The position numbers were made by a program, and so were the translations under genes. A DNA stretch of 45,154 bases from Nitrosotalea sp. (GTDB taxonomy: Archaea > Thermoproteota > Nitrososphaeria > Nitrososphaerales > Nitrosopumilaceae): contig JAJSDS010000003.1 in assembly GCA_028580875.1 (NCBI GenBank), positions 1 through 45,154 on the forward strand, written 5' to 3'. The notes under the pieces were generated by a model. The model was not told the DNA's origin, did no database searches, and worked only from the letters and a program-made list of their open reading frames with translations. Below are positions 7,000-14,853 of the stretch, in pieces. Numbering within the stretch: the stretch's first letter is position 1; each line of letters opens with the position of its first letter.

Positions 7000-7653
7000 T
7001 TAAAGGACTGATGGAATTCCTATGCTTTCAACAGAGTAATTATGAAATTCTGATATTGCCATCCATCTTTTTCTTTTGTGGAGTACCACTACAAAATCTG
7101 CATGAACTGATATTCCACTTTCAATTCCTGTATCAGCTTCAATACCTGAAGGAATATCATTTGATATAACATAAGCTCTTGATTTGTTAATTGTCTCAAT
7201 CATGGAATGTATGGGTTCAGCAATATTCCCTGAGAAACCAGTTCCAAAAATTCCGTCCACAACAACATCAGCTTTTTTTACCACATCCAAGGTTTTAGAC
7301 AAACTTCGTGGGCTGTATGTGATAACCTGGATTCTTTTTGGTATCAATCTGAAATGAACTCTAGAAGGTTCTGTGATCATGGTTTTGGGATATGCAAGTA
7401 CCAGAGTTGTTTTTGCGCCATAATAATCAAGATGCCTCATAGACGCAATAACTCCCCCGCCATTATTTCCCTTGCCAGCTATGCAAACTATTTTCTTACC
7501 AGTTATGTCCCCCAATCTTTGTTTCAGAGTATTAGCAAGTGCCTTTCCTGCACTCTCCATCATTAATTCTATTTTTATTCCACTACGTACTGCCTTTGAG
7601 TCAATTTTTCGCATTTCTGCTACTGTAACATATTCTGATTCCAAACTTATCAC
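7000..7653 (-). CDS. nnrE: NAD(P)H-hydrate epimerase (YjeF N-terminal domain)
   Basis: 217 residues. It epimerises damaged R-NADHX/NADPHX so that the dehydratase can repair it. The family motifs are visible: VTVAEMRKID at the N-terminus, AGKGNNGGGVIASMRHL, DGIFGTG and NDIPSGIEADTG. The protein holds only the epimerase domain; the ADP/ATP-dependent dehydratase domain, often fused, is absent and was not seen in the window. The gene follows thioredoxin by 22 bases on the same strand. Confidence 0.9.
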   Translation of the reverse strand: MISLESEYVTVAEMRKIDSKAVRSGIKIELMMESAGKALANTLKQRLGDITGKKIVCIAGKGNNGGGVIASMRHLDYYGAKTTLVLAYPKTMITEPSRVHFRLIPKRIQVITYSPRSLSKTLDVVKKADVVVDGIFGTGFSGNIAEPIHSMIETINKSRAYVISNDIPSGIEADTGIESGISVHADFVVVLHKRKRWMAISEFHNYSVESIGIPSVL

Positions 7654-7675
7654 ATGTTAATTAATTAGAAAAAAG

Positions 7676-8017
7676 TTAGGTGCCAATTGCATCCTGTATC
7701 ATCTTCTCAAGTGATGCTTTTGACTGTGCCCCAACTGTGGATTTTACCTCTTTGCCTTTTTTAAATATCTTCAAAGTTGGGATGCTTTGTACACCATTTG
7801 ACGAAGCCAAAGAAGAATTCTGGTCTACGTTGACTTTGACTATTTTGATTTCAAACTTTTGTTCTTTGGCAATTTGCTCTATGGTTGGAGAAAGCATTCT
7901 GCATGGCCCGCACCACGAAGCCCAAAAATCAACCAGTACTGGCTCTTGTGATTTTAGAACTTCGGATTCCCAATCCTTTTCAGTTATTTCTTTTACACAT
8001 TTGTTTTGTGTTTGCAT
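7676..8017 (-). CDS. trxA: Thioredoxin
   Basis: 113 residues with the canonical VDFWASWCGPCRMLSP active site, the conserved Asp before it (VLVDFWA) and the cis-proline region VQSIPTLKIF. It is a cytosolic disulfide reductase. The gene is first in a five-gene minus-strand run and is divergent from egtB across a 124-base gap that holds a palindromic element. Confidence 0.96.
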   Translation of the reverse strand: MQTQNKCVKEITEKDWESEVLKSQEPVLVDFWASWCGPCRMLSPTIEQIAKEQKFEIKIVKVNVDQNSSLASSNGVQSIPTLKIFKKGKEVKSTVGAQSKASLEKMIQDAIGT

Positions 8018-8056
8018 GTTATAGAATTCAATTGATTTTATTTAGACTTGGTCTGA

Positions 8057-8083
8057 AACCATTAAATCAAAAATTGAATGGTT
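8057..8083. promoter_or_regulatory. Inverted repeat between trxA and egtB
   Basis: AACCATT (8057-8063) and AATGGTT (8077-8083) are perfect arms. The right half, AAAAATTGAATGGTT, closely matches sequences before 24061 (AAAAATTGAATGATT) and before the cupredoxin at 19681 (TTTTTAATTGAATGGTT). It lies 58 bases before the egtB ATG, upstream of the likely TATA region, and could serve both divergent genes. Confidence 0.5.
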
Positions 8084-8141
8084 AAACGTAATAATCTGTG
8101 CCACATTATACTTCATATACCTTTTAGCATGAACATATGTA

Positions 8142-9455
8142 ATGGCGGTTATTCCCCCTCAGAATATGCCTAACTTCAAGATGCTTTTAGATCAGTTCAA
8201 AAATACAAGGAGTCAGACATTAGAGTTAGTTAAGCCATTAGAGAAGGAAGACTATGTAGTACAGACTGCCTTTTTTATGAGCCCGCCAAAGTGGCACCTA
8301 GGACATGTAAGTTGGTTTTATGAAGTAATAATGAGTAAGATAAATCCAAGTTATGAATTTCATTCAAAAGAATATTCAAAAATATTCAACTCATATTATC
8401 AAGCTCTGGGACAACCACGCGATAAGGCCAAACGAGGGATCCTGTCAAGACCAACAGTTCAAGAGACATTGGACTATTTTTTCATGATCAACAAAAAAGT
8501 TGAAGACTTTCTTTCAAATATTAAAAATGAGGAGGATTTCTTACTGTTCCAACTTGCATTTAATCACGAGTACCAACATCAAGAGCTTCTAGTGTATGAT
8601 GTACAAAATCTCTTGGCTGACTCGTACCATCCAGTGAAACAAAACAATGCGCCAATTCCATCACCCGTAGAAAAGAATGCAAAAATGATCTACGGTGGCT
8701 TGTTCGAAATGGGTTATCCTGGTCTTGATTTTTGTTACGACATTGAACTTCCAGAACATACAGTATACCTAAATTCTTACTTGATGGATACATTTCCTGT
8801 TACAAATGGTGATTATCTCAAATTCATCACAGATGGAGGATATGAGAATTTTAGATTTTGGCTTTCAGATGGATGGGAGAAAATAAAGAAAGAAGGTTGG
8901 ATTGCCCCCATGTACTGGGAAAAGGAGGAGGAACAGTGGGTTCGTCATGATTTTAGAGGAAAACACAAGATAAATCTCAATGAACCTATTTGCAATGTAA
9001 GCTACTATGAAGCCGATGCATACTGTAAATGGGCAGGAAAGAGACTCCCTACAGAAGCAGAATGGGAAAAAGCATCTTCATGGAATGAATCCAAGGAGAT
9101 AAAGACAGTGTATCCTTGGGGCAATGAACCTCCAAATGCTAGACATGCCAATCTGTTAGAATCCCATATCTGGTCACCTTCTGTCATAGGTTCTTATCCA
9201 GAAGGAAAAAGTCACTATGGCTGTCAACAAATGATGGGAGATGTGTGGGAATGGACATCATCAGATTTTGTTGGGTATCCTGGTTTCAAGTCAGGTTTTG
9301 TAGAATATAATGACAAATGGTTTTGCAATCAAAAAGTCTTGAGAGGTTCTTCATTTGCAACACCTATTGCATCCATCAGAAATAGTTACAGGAATTTTTT
9401 TAGACCAGATGAACGATGGATGTTTGCAGGATTTAGATGTGTTACAGATATCTAG
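8142..9455 (+). CDS. egtB: Ergothioneine-type sulfoxide synthase (EgtB; DinB-FGE fusion)
   Basis: 437 residues. An N-terminal DinB-like helical domain carries the iron ligands: WHLGHVSW (H52/H55) and NHEYQHQE (H142, H146). A C-terminal formylglycine-generating-enzyme-like domain follows, with the family pattern MDTFPVTNGDYLKF, RLPTEAEWEKA, MGDVWEWTSSDF, LRGSSF and a final AGFRCV. EgtB-type enzymes join hercynine and a thiol with O2 at a non-haem iron. The convergent neighbour is EgtD, which makes hercynine, so the two form a pathway. The homologue SenA (selenoneine) is an alternative, but no SenB/SenC neighbour was seen. No sulfoxide lyase (EgtE) is adjacent. Confidence 0.88.
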   Translation: MAVIPPQNMPNFKMLLDQFKNTRSQTLELVKPLEKEDYVVQTAFFMSPPKWHLGHVSWFYEVIMSKINPSYEFHSKEYSKIFNSYYQALGQPRDKAKRGILSRPTVQETLDYFFMINKKVEDFLSNIKNEEDFLLFQLAFNHEYQHQELLVYDVQNLLADSYHPVKQNNAPIPSPVEKNAKMIYGGLFEMGYPGLDFCYDIELPEHTVYLNSYLMDTFPVTNGDYLKFITDGGYENFRFWLSDGWEKIKKEGWIAPMYWEKEEEQWVRHDFRGKHKINLNEPICNVSYYEADAYCKWAGKRLPTEAEWEKASSWNESKEIKTVYPWGNEPPNARHANLLESHIWSPSVIGSYPEGKSHYGCQQMMGDVWEWTSSDFVGYPGFKSGFVEYNDKWFCNQKVLRGSSFATPIASIRNSYRNFFRPDERWMFAGFRCVTDI

Positions 9456-10486
9456 GGTGATAATAACACTAGAGAAAAATACTCATTCTTGTCTTTCCAG
9501 ATCTCTTTTACCTTAAAGTCGGATTTTTTTGCCAATGAATATATCTGATCAACTGTATACTTGTGAGAATATTCGGTTAAAATCATCTCACCCTTTTTGA
9601 ATTTAATTGCTACATCTATTTGTGATAACCATATTTCTTGGTCCACTTTTGATTGTATATGCATCTCAATTCTTTTTTGTTGTTCATTAAAAAATGATAC
9701 ATGTTCAAAGTTTTTTAGATCAAAGTTTCCACCAAACTCTTTGTTAATCCTTGTAAGGAGATTTAGATTAAACTTGGCTGTTATTCCCATGGAATCATCA
9801 TAGGCTCTCTCTAACACTTGTCTGTCCTTTACCAAATCCAACCCTACAAGAAAATAATCGCCTTTTTTCATCGAGTCATGAATTTTTCTTAGAAATTTGA
9901 TTGCTCCCCTACTATCAAAGTTTCCCAAGCTAGAACCAAGAAATACAAAGAGTTTACACTGCTCAATAGATGCCACAAAGTCAAGTCCACTTTCATAATG
10001 ATCAATTATGCCGGTAATTTTCAAATTGAGATAATCCTTTTGAAGATCCAGTGAGCTCTCTTTGAGTATATCTGAGATATCGATTGGGTAGTATTCTACT
10101 AGGTCCTGCATTTGAGTAAGTGCTTCCAGGAGTTTACGAGTTTTCAAGGCAGAACCGCTACCAAATTCTATCAAGGAATAGTCAGTTCTAAGATATTTAG
10201 ATAGATTGTCCTTGATTGTATCCAATATTTCTGATTCTGCTCTAGTCAGATAATATTCATCAAGTGTGGATATTTTTTCAAACAGGCAAGAGCCCATTTC
10301 ATCATAGAAAAACTTGGGGTGGATGAATTTATTCTTCCTTTGTAGTCCCTGGAATATCTCCCTTGGGAAGGTATGTTCGGTTTGTTTTTTTGTCTGAACA
10401 TAGCAAAATCTTGGATTTACTATAACCTGAGTATATTTTTGGTCATTTTTTTTCAATCCTATATTTCTAGTCCTCGATTCGGTCAT
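9452..10486 (-). CDS. egtD: L-histidine N-alpha-methyltransferase (EgtD)
   Basis: 344 residues. It trimethylates histidine to hercynine with S-adenosylmethionine. Family motifs are FFYDEMGSCLFEKI, EYYLTRAE, the SAM-binding IEFGSGSALKTRKLL, FLGSSLGNFD and LVGLDLVKD. The last bases overlap the 3' end of egtB on the other strand by four bases, and the ATG overlaps the stop of the upstream 2-TM gene (ATGA). Coupling to a membrane protein is unusual for egtD. Confidence 0.9.
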   Translation of the reverse strand: MTESRTRNIGLKKNDQKYTQVIVNPRFCYVQTKKQTEHTFPREIFQGLQRKNKFIHPKFFYDEMGSCLFEKISTLDEYYLTRAESEILDTIKDNLSKYLRTDYSLIEFGSGSALKTRKLLEALTQMQDLVEYYPIDISDILKESSLDLQKDYLNLKITGIIDHYESGLDFVASIEQCKLFVFLGSSLGNFDSRGAIKFLRKIHDSMKKGDYFLVGLDLVKDRQVLERAYDDSMGITAKFNLNLLTRINKEFGGNFDLKNFEHVSFFNEQQKRIEMHIQSKVDQEIWLSQIDVAIKFKKGEMILTEYSHKYTVDQIYSLAKKSDFKVKEIWKDKNEYFSLVLLSP

Positions 10487-10752
10487 GTGCTACATCCTCC
10501 TTGATTACAGCTTCCACATCCACCCTTCCTTGTTGAAAACCAGGCTATGAAGCAAAATCCCATGACATACCAAAGATAATGAATTGGAAAGGTTTGAAAA
10601 ATGAAAATAGGTACAGCATAATTTATCATTACAAAAGTAAATAGAGTCAACCCTATGATTGCAGATACCTTACTTATTCTGTCAAGTCTTCTAGCAAGAA
10701 TTCTAGTTGCAGCTATATCAGAATTGTCTTTATTTTCTTTTTCAATTTTCAT
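10483..10752 (-). CDS. Two-helix membrane protein with CGSCNQGGC tail
   Basis: 89 residues: a charged cytosolic N-terminus, two membrane helices (about 30-50 and 55-72), and a C-terminal tail with GGCGSCNQGGCST. The three cysteines resemble a metal- or cluster-binding clip. Its stop overlaps the egtD start (ATGA), so the proteins are made together. I do not recognise the family; a link with thiol or iron supply for ergothioneine synthesis is only suggested by position. Confidence 0.65.
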   Translation of the reverse strand: MKIEKENKDNSDIAATRILARRLDRISKVSAIIGLTLFTFVMINYAVPIFIFQTFPIHYLWYVMGFCFIAWFSTRKGGCGSCNQGGCST

Positions 10753-10780
10753 ATTTTGAACATCTCCATGATTAATTTTA

Positions 10781-10963
10781 TTATATCAAATTAGCATTTT
10801 TGGCGCATTGTTTATGATAATAATTACCGTGTCGTGCAGTAGAAACAACAATTTCATATGTTTGAAATTCTGTAGCGCATCTGCTGCATTTTGATTTGCC
10901 ATTATTTTTTAAACGACCTAATAAATTTGGCAATAATTTGTAAACATCAATCATTTGTTTCAT
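10781..10963 (-). CDS. 60-aa zinc-finger-like protein
   Basis: A small basic protein with CSRCATEF followed by HGNYYHKQC, giving four likely zinc ligands (C, C, H, C) in the style of treble-clef fingers. It is 28 bases upstream of the 2-TM/egtD pair on the same strand and may be the first gene of that transcript. Function unknown; such mini-fingers are common in this group of archaea. Confidence 0.6.
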   Translation of the reverse strand: MKQMIDVYKLLPNLLGRLKNNGKSKCSRCATEFQTYEIVVSTARHGNYYHKQCAKNANLI

Positions 10964-11032
10964 TCCTACGAGTACAGATTTGACATATGTTATTCATATC
11001 CTTGTATTTTCTATTAATTTTCATTATCTCAC

Positions 11033-11314
11033 TTATTCTGTAACTTTAACCCCATTCCAAAATGCAACATATCCTTTGATCTGATTTGCAGCTGGTCTAG
11101 GTTGTGGATAATACCATGCACAGTCCTCGTTTGTCTTGCCATTAGCTGTAACAGAATAGTAACTTGCTTCTCCTTTCCATCCGCATCTAGTCTTAGTTTC
11201 ACTTGAATGAAATAATTCTTTGTTGATAGACTCTGGAGGAAAGTAATGATTTCCTTCAACAACTATTGTCTTGTCACTTTGAGCAAGTATTGTGTTATTC
11301 CATATTGCTTTCAT
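11033..11314 (-). CDS. DUF427 family protein
   Basis: 93 residues matching the DUF427 pattern: MKAIWNNTILAQSDKTIVVE, then GNHYFPPESI, KTRCGWKGEASYYSV, and DCAWYYPQP near the end. It is a small cytosolic beta-rich protein of unknown function that may bind a small molecule. The start overlaps the stop of the zinc-ribbon gene upstream by four bases. Confidence 0.88.
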   Translation of the reverse strand: MKAIWNNTILAQSDKTIVVEGNHYFPPESINKELFHSSETKTRCGWKGEASYYSVTANGKTNEDCAWYYPQPRPAANQIKGYVAFWNGVKVTE

Positions 11315-11502
11315 ATTTTTATACTCCCCTTTTTTTTCCTAGAGGTCAGTCTCATTTTTGATCCACAACATGGACATCTGTTTCCTGCATAGCCAATAAA
11401 AGTGTCACATACACTACATCGCTTGTAACCTAAAGAATATCGCAAAGATGTAGGTATATTCACAGGTTTTCTTGTTTCACATAAATTTTTACAATGCATC
11501 AA
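11311..11502 (-). CDS. 63-aa zinc-ribbon protein
   Basis: Two CxxC pairs (KRCSVCDTF and NRCPCCGSKM) make a clear zinc ribbon, followed by a basic tail that could bind nucleic acid. Two further cysteines lie near the N-terminus (MMHCKNLC). The gene overlaps the DUF427 gene start. The second Met is an equally good start. The family is widespread in Nitrososphaerota, but its role is not known to me. Confidence 0.75.
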   Translation of the reverse strand: MMHCKNLCETRKPVNIPTSLRYSLGYKRCSVCDTFIGYAGNRCPCCGSKMRLTSRKKKGSIKI

Positions 11503-11581
11503 TTCACATCTACTCAGAGAATATGGAATTTAATTTATTCCTCCAACGTTACAGCTTTTTCTAGAACTGTTAAAGACTAAT

Positions 11582-11869
11582 TCATGAATTCTCTTTATAT
11601 CGATGCAAACTATCAGAGCCTTGTGATTCTGAATTTTCATGTTGTTTTTGCATTTTTGCAAGATCTTTGAGCATCTTACTCATCCTTTGTTTGGATCGTA
11701 GGCTCATAATTGCAGTCATCATAAGGGGAGAAGTCGAGATCCCTAGTCCCATCCCTAGAAGCATGGAGATATGCGACTCGGTGATTTTTAGCACTTCCAT
11801 GACAATTACCAATAAAACAAGAATTCCTGTTACTATAATACATGCTAAAAAATAACGAGTTTTCAACAT
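11582..11869 (-). CDS. Small two-helix membrane protein
   Basis: 95 residues: helices at about 7-27 and 34-57, then a charged C-terminal tail rich in Lys, Gln and Ser that should face the cytosol and may form a short coiled coil. No family recognised. It stands alone on the minus strand between the zinc-ribbon gene and the Met-rich membrane gene. Confidence 0.55.
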   Translation of the reverse strand: MLKTRYFLACIIVTGILVLLVIVMEVLKITESHISMLLGMGLGISTSPLMMTAIMSLRSKQRMSKMLKDLAKMQKQHENSESQGSDSLHRYKENS

Positions 11870-11971
11870 AAAGATGATTAAAAAATATTGATTTAACTAT
11901 TTTTCCAAATTAAAAAAGTAGGACAGGAGTTGCACTCCCTTTTTAGACTTAACTTGATCCTATTAATCAAA

Positions 11972-12637
11972 TCAAGATCTTCTAACAATAGCAGTCGTAA
12001 CTGCGCCCAAGACGATACCAAAGACGATATGCGATACGAACGATCCACCGAGAATTGAAGGCATTATCTTCTGAGACTGCTCCATAATCATTTTGTCCAT
12101 CTCTTCCATCTTCATCTTCTCATCTGCTGCAGATGTTCCTTTCATTCCTTGATTTTCCATGGTACCTTGGCTATTCATGGAAGAATTTTCCATGGAACTT
12201 CCGCTCATACCTTTTTCAGGTGCCATATTGCCTTGCATTGGCATCATTTTCATCAGGTCCATCATGTGTGGTGGCATTGCAGTCATTGCTACTGGTAAAA
12301 ATATCACTGCATATGCAATAATTCCGGTAGCTGTACCTAATGCAATTCCTTTTTTGAATCCGGTAATTTGCAATTTAGGGGTGCTGATTATCGCACCAAA
12401 AATGGCACCAATTGCTATACTGGTACCAAAATGTGCAGCTATGCCGGGTCCCAATGCTGCTTCGTATGACTGACCGGTTATCATTCCCATTATGATGGCA
12501 AAACAATTTGGTCCCATTCCTAACATGTTCATTAGGACGCTCATGATGCCGTACATTGCGGCGCCGCCTGCTATTCCTCCAATTATGCCTGCACTAAGTG
12601 ATTTCTTGGCAGGATATTGGATTGTTTGTGACGTCAT
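11972..12637 (-). CDS. Met-rich polytopic membrane protein
   Basis: 221 residues with about five hydrophobic segments of the small-residue type (GIIGGIAGGAAMYG, SIAIGAIFGAIIS). A soluble loop between about 125 and 185 is packed with Met (MMDLMKMMPMQGNM and repeats of a SMENSSMNSQGTMENQ style). Met-rich loops bind Cu(I) in other proteins, so copper handling is the best guess. A TTGAACTGTTGAA element lies 58 bases upstream. It resembles the protein at 1715 in style; homology is not shown. Confidence 0.65.
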   Translation of the reverse strand: MTSQTIQYPAKKSLSAGIIGGIAGGAAMYGIMSVLMNMLGMGPNCFAIIMGMITGQSYEAALGPGIAAHFGTSIAIGAIFGAIISTPKLQITGFKKGIALGTATGIIAYAVIFLPVAMTAMPPHMMDLMKMMPMQGNMAPEKGMSGSSMENSSMNSQGTMENQGMKGTSAADEKMKMEEMDKMIMEQSQKIMPSILGGSFVSHIVFGIVLGAVTTAIVRRS

Positions 12638-12694
12638 AAATCTAATTTCTGTTTACTCTGCTAAAGGCATTGATTAGAATCATTAAAGAAATTT

Positions 12695-12707
12695 TTCAAC
12701 AGTTCAA
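12695..12707 (-). promoter_or_regulatory. TTGAA-type operator before the Met-rich gene
   Basis: On the minus strand this reads TTGAACTGTTGAA, identical to the element at 24963-24975 and one base from the TTGAA-N3-TTCAA palindrome seen at four other places. It lies 58 bases before the start at 12637. Confidence 0.45.
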
Positions 12708-12803
12708 CAGTTTATGACAGATGTTTATCACATTCAAACGAAATTGAATCATCTGATAATATCCATAGATATACTTTAGATAATATCAAGTCATGATATG
12801 ATG

Positions 12804-12828
12804 TTCAAGTAAAAATTGAACGATTCAA
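12804..12828 (+). promoter_or_regulatory. Double operator before the CARF-wHTH gene
   Basis: Two overlapping palindromes share an arm: TTCAA-N7-TTGAA (12804-12820) and TTGAA-CGA-TTCAA (12816-12828). The second ends 36 bases before the ATG at 12865, close to or over the core promoter, which suits repression. The layout suggests autoregulation by the encoded winged-helix protein (inference). Confidence 0.55.
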
Positions 12829-12864
12829 ATTAACGCTTTAGTATTGCATCCAATATTCTAATTT

Positions 12865-13518
12865 ATGATTCAAAAAACTCTACAGATAGCTACATTTGGT
12901 GAGGATAAAGAAGGTATCCTCACAGGACTACGAAACTTTCCCATTCACAAGTTAATTCTTCTACATTATGCTGAAGACAAAAAGAAGGTGGAGGAATTTG
13001 CCGGAAGTTTGAGATCCACATTGGGAATAACAATATCCCTAAGATTAATCGCTCAACCTGACATCATCAGAAGTGCGTTAGAACATGTATCTGATATAAT
13101 AAAAACAGAGCAGGGCAAATTTGAACAAATTCTGATAAATGTAAGCGCTGGTGATAAAATGATTGGATGTGCTGCACTTTCATGCGCATTTGTAAATGGA
13201 ATCAAAGCATTTGGAACTGATACTTCAGGACTACCTATGCTATTGCCCATATTGAAACTAAGTTACAACGAAATAATCTCAGATGCAAAGATCAAGATAC
13301 TGCAAACTTTAGATTCCATAGGTGGTACAATAGAAAGTTTGGAGGATTTATCAAAGCATTCAGGGTTTGGCAAGCCATTGTTAAGTTACCACATAAATGG
13401 AACCACAGACTCTAAAGGATTGGTTCAACTTGGACTAGTAGACATGGAAAGATTAGAGAGAGGAAGAAACAAAATAACGATTAATACTCTTGGCAGAATG
13501 CTTATTTTTGCCAAGTAA
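12865..13518 (+). CDS. CARF-like sensor with C-terminal winged helix
   Basis: 217 residues. The N-terminal half alternates strands and helices (KTLQIATFG; KLILLHYAED) and holds ILINVSAGDKMIGCAALSCAF, a close match to the ligand-binding loop and helix of CARF (Rossmann-like) domains. The C-terminal third reads as a winged helix (ILQTLDSIGG, LLSYHINGT, KGLVQLGLV, ITINTLGRML). Such proteins, as in the Csa3 group, bind a nucleotide ligand and control transcription. No CRISPR array or cas gene is in the window, so it is a stand-alone regulator here. Two TTGAA palindromes lie in its promoter. Confidence 0.75.
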   Translation: MIQKTLQIATFGEDKEGILTGLRNFPIHKLILLHYAEDKKKVEEFAGSLRSTLGITISLRLIAQPDIIRSALEHVSDIIKTEQGKFEQILINVSAGDKMIGCAALSCAFVNGIKAFGTDTSGLPMLLPILKLSYNEIISDAKIKILQTLDSIGGTIESLEDLSKHSGFGKPLLSYHINGTTDSKGLVQLGLVDMERLERGRNKITINTLGRMLIFAK

Positions 13519-13608
13519 TAATTTCTTGTTTTATGTCATAACTTTTTTAAATAAATTCTTTAACGATACAAACTAAATCTTATAACTTGGTTTTACCAAT
13601 TAAAATCA

Positions 13609-14010
13609 ATGACAGTTATATGTAAACTCGAAAACAATTTGAATATTTCTGATTCCATAAATTTCTGTAAGAAGGTTTTATCATCAGGTAGGAAGATTCA
13701 ATCTGTTGAGATAGTAAACAAGAAAGGAAGATCTGTTGAATGCATCACTAAAAGCAATGTATTTAGTTTACCTATCCATAAAAAGGAGATATTTCTCATG
13801 TCAGAGATATTACAAGAATCAATGAGGAAAGAACACAATGATTATTTTGGTAATGTAAATTACAGCTATACGTCCAGAGAAAAAGTTGCCATATTCTCTT
13901 TTAGATTAGGGGAGAATATGTTAATTGTAATTTCGCTCATGCCATCTAATCCAGATACAACCGCAAAAAAGATAATTTCCTTAATATGCAATACCACGGT
14001 TTCCGCATAA
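13609..14010 (+). CDS. Conserved archaeal hypothetical protein, 133 aa
   Basis: A soluble alpha/beta protein: an N-terminal helical part (FCKKVLSSGRKIQSVEIVNKKG), a beta-rich middle, then MSEILQESM and a Cys-containing C-terminus (LICNTTVSA). The pattern recalls sensory roadblock- or profilin-like folds that are frequent in Nitrososphaerota, but I cannot name a family with confidence. It has its own gap upstream with an AT-rich promoter-like stretch and no operon partner. Confidence 0.55.
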   Translation: MTVICKLENNLNISDSINFCKKVLSSGRKIQSVEIVNKKGRSVECITKSNVFSLPIHKKEIFLMSEILQESMRKEHNDYFGNVNYSYTSREKVAIFSFRLGENMLIVISLMPSNPDTTAKKIISLICNTTVSA

Positions 14011-14119
14011 TGTAAAATTAAGAATAATTACAATATGTCTCAATCAATCATGAAATAGATAAAGAATTTCTTAAACGATTCTAGGATTATCTTTTATCTT
14101 CAAAAGGAACATCACATGC

Positions 14120-14269
14120 ATGGAATTATTGACAAAAATATGCACAAAGTGTGGTGCCACCTTTAGAACAGACGACGAGCTTTCTAGACATGACAAATTT
14201 CACATATCAGGAGAAAAAAAGAGAAAAACTGACTTGGATGCCAATTCGCGTAGTTGTTGTTTTTACTAG
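14120..14269 (+). CDS. 49-aa single C2H2 zinc-finger protein
   Basis: One perfect C2H2 finger, CX2CX12HX3H, starts at C8 (ICTKCGATFRT...LSRHDKFH), followed by a Lys-rich linker and a CCFY end. This classic finger is probably DNA- or protein-binding. The same finger type, CX2CX12HX4H, is embedded in the fusion protein at 14854-16785 nearby. I chose the ATG at 14120 since it keeps the finger in frame. Confidence 0.65.
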   Translation: MELLTKICTKCGATFRTDDELSRHDKFHISGEKKRKTDLDANSRSCCFY

Positions 14270-14314
14270 CAATACATCGTATTTTCTAGATATGTTCCCA
14301 AATATGGTTCACAA

Positions 14315-14764
14315 CTATTTTGAAAAGGAATCAATGAATTGAACAAATTCCTTTGTATGAACCTGTTTTGTCTTGTCCCATATTTTCTTAAACTTTGGTA
14401 TGGTCATCAACAGTTTGATGTGTTCTCTCCACCTTCTCCATAGATCTGATTCAATAAGTTTCCCACGTTGAAGTCTAAAGAGAAATTCAAACAGATCAAG
14501 AAAAGCAATAATTGTATAGTATTCCTCTGGCTTGTCCACCAAAGAAAAACGTTCTAAGAATTGATGACTTTCTCTTGCCATGATAGTAAATGAATCAGAG
14601 TTTTCAAGTTTTAGTCTAGCTTCAATCATTCTTGCATAGATCTGTCCCTCGGTTTGAATCCTCATGTTCTTTCTTACAATAAAAAATTGCATTAGGGAAA
14701 CACTAAGAAGACCTGCAAAAATCATTGCAGAGATGACAGGCATGTATTGGAGAAATGAATCCAC
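14315..14764 (-). CDS. Single-pass membrane protein with helical cytosolic domain
   Basis: 149 residues: one N-terminal helix (about 8-28) followed by a helical, charged domain (IYARMIEARLKLENS, FLERFSLVDKPEEYYTIIAFLDLFEFLFRLQRG, LWRRWREHIKLL). The layout recalls DUF4760-like proteins, but the match is only by eye. A TTGAACTGTTTGAA element lies 36 bases upstream on the same intergenic stretch. Function unknown. Confidence 0.6.
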   Translation of the reverse strand: MDSFLQYMPVISAMIFAGLLSVSLMQFFIVRKNMRIQTEGQIYARMIEARLKLENSDSFTIMARESHQFLERFSLVDKPEEYYTIIAFLDLFEFLFRLQRGKLIESDLWRRWREHIKLLMTIPKFKKIWDKTKQVHTKEFVQFIDSFSK

Positions 14765-14853
14765 GTGATAGATTGAAGCTATTTGTTAATCTAGTTAGCC
14801 TTGAACTGTTTGAATTTATGTTTAATTGATAGATTTGACTATCTAAATTATAA

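Noticed and set aside
12159-12473. Plus-strand open frame of 104 codons
   Set aside because: It is the complement of the Met-rich membrane gene, whose frame has a good start, membrane helices and an upstream operator.
12865-13518. CARF gene as part of a type III CRISPR system
   Set aside because: No cas gene and no repeat-spacer array was seen within the window.
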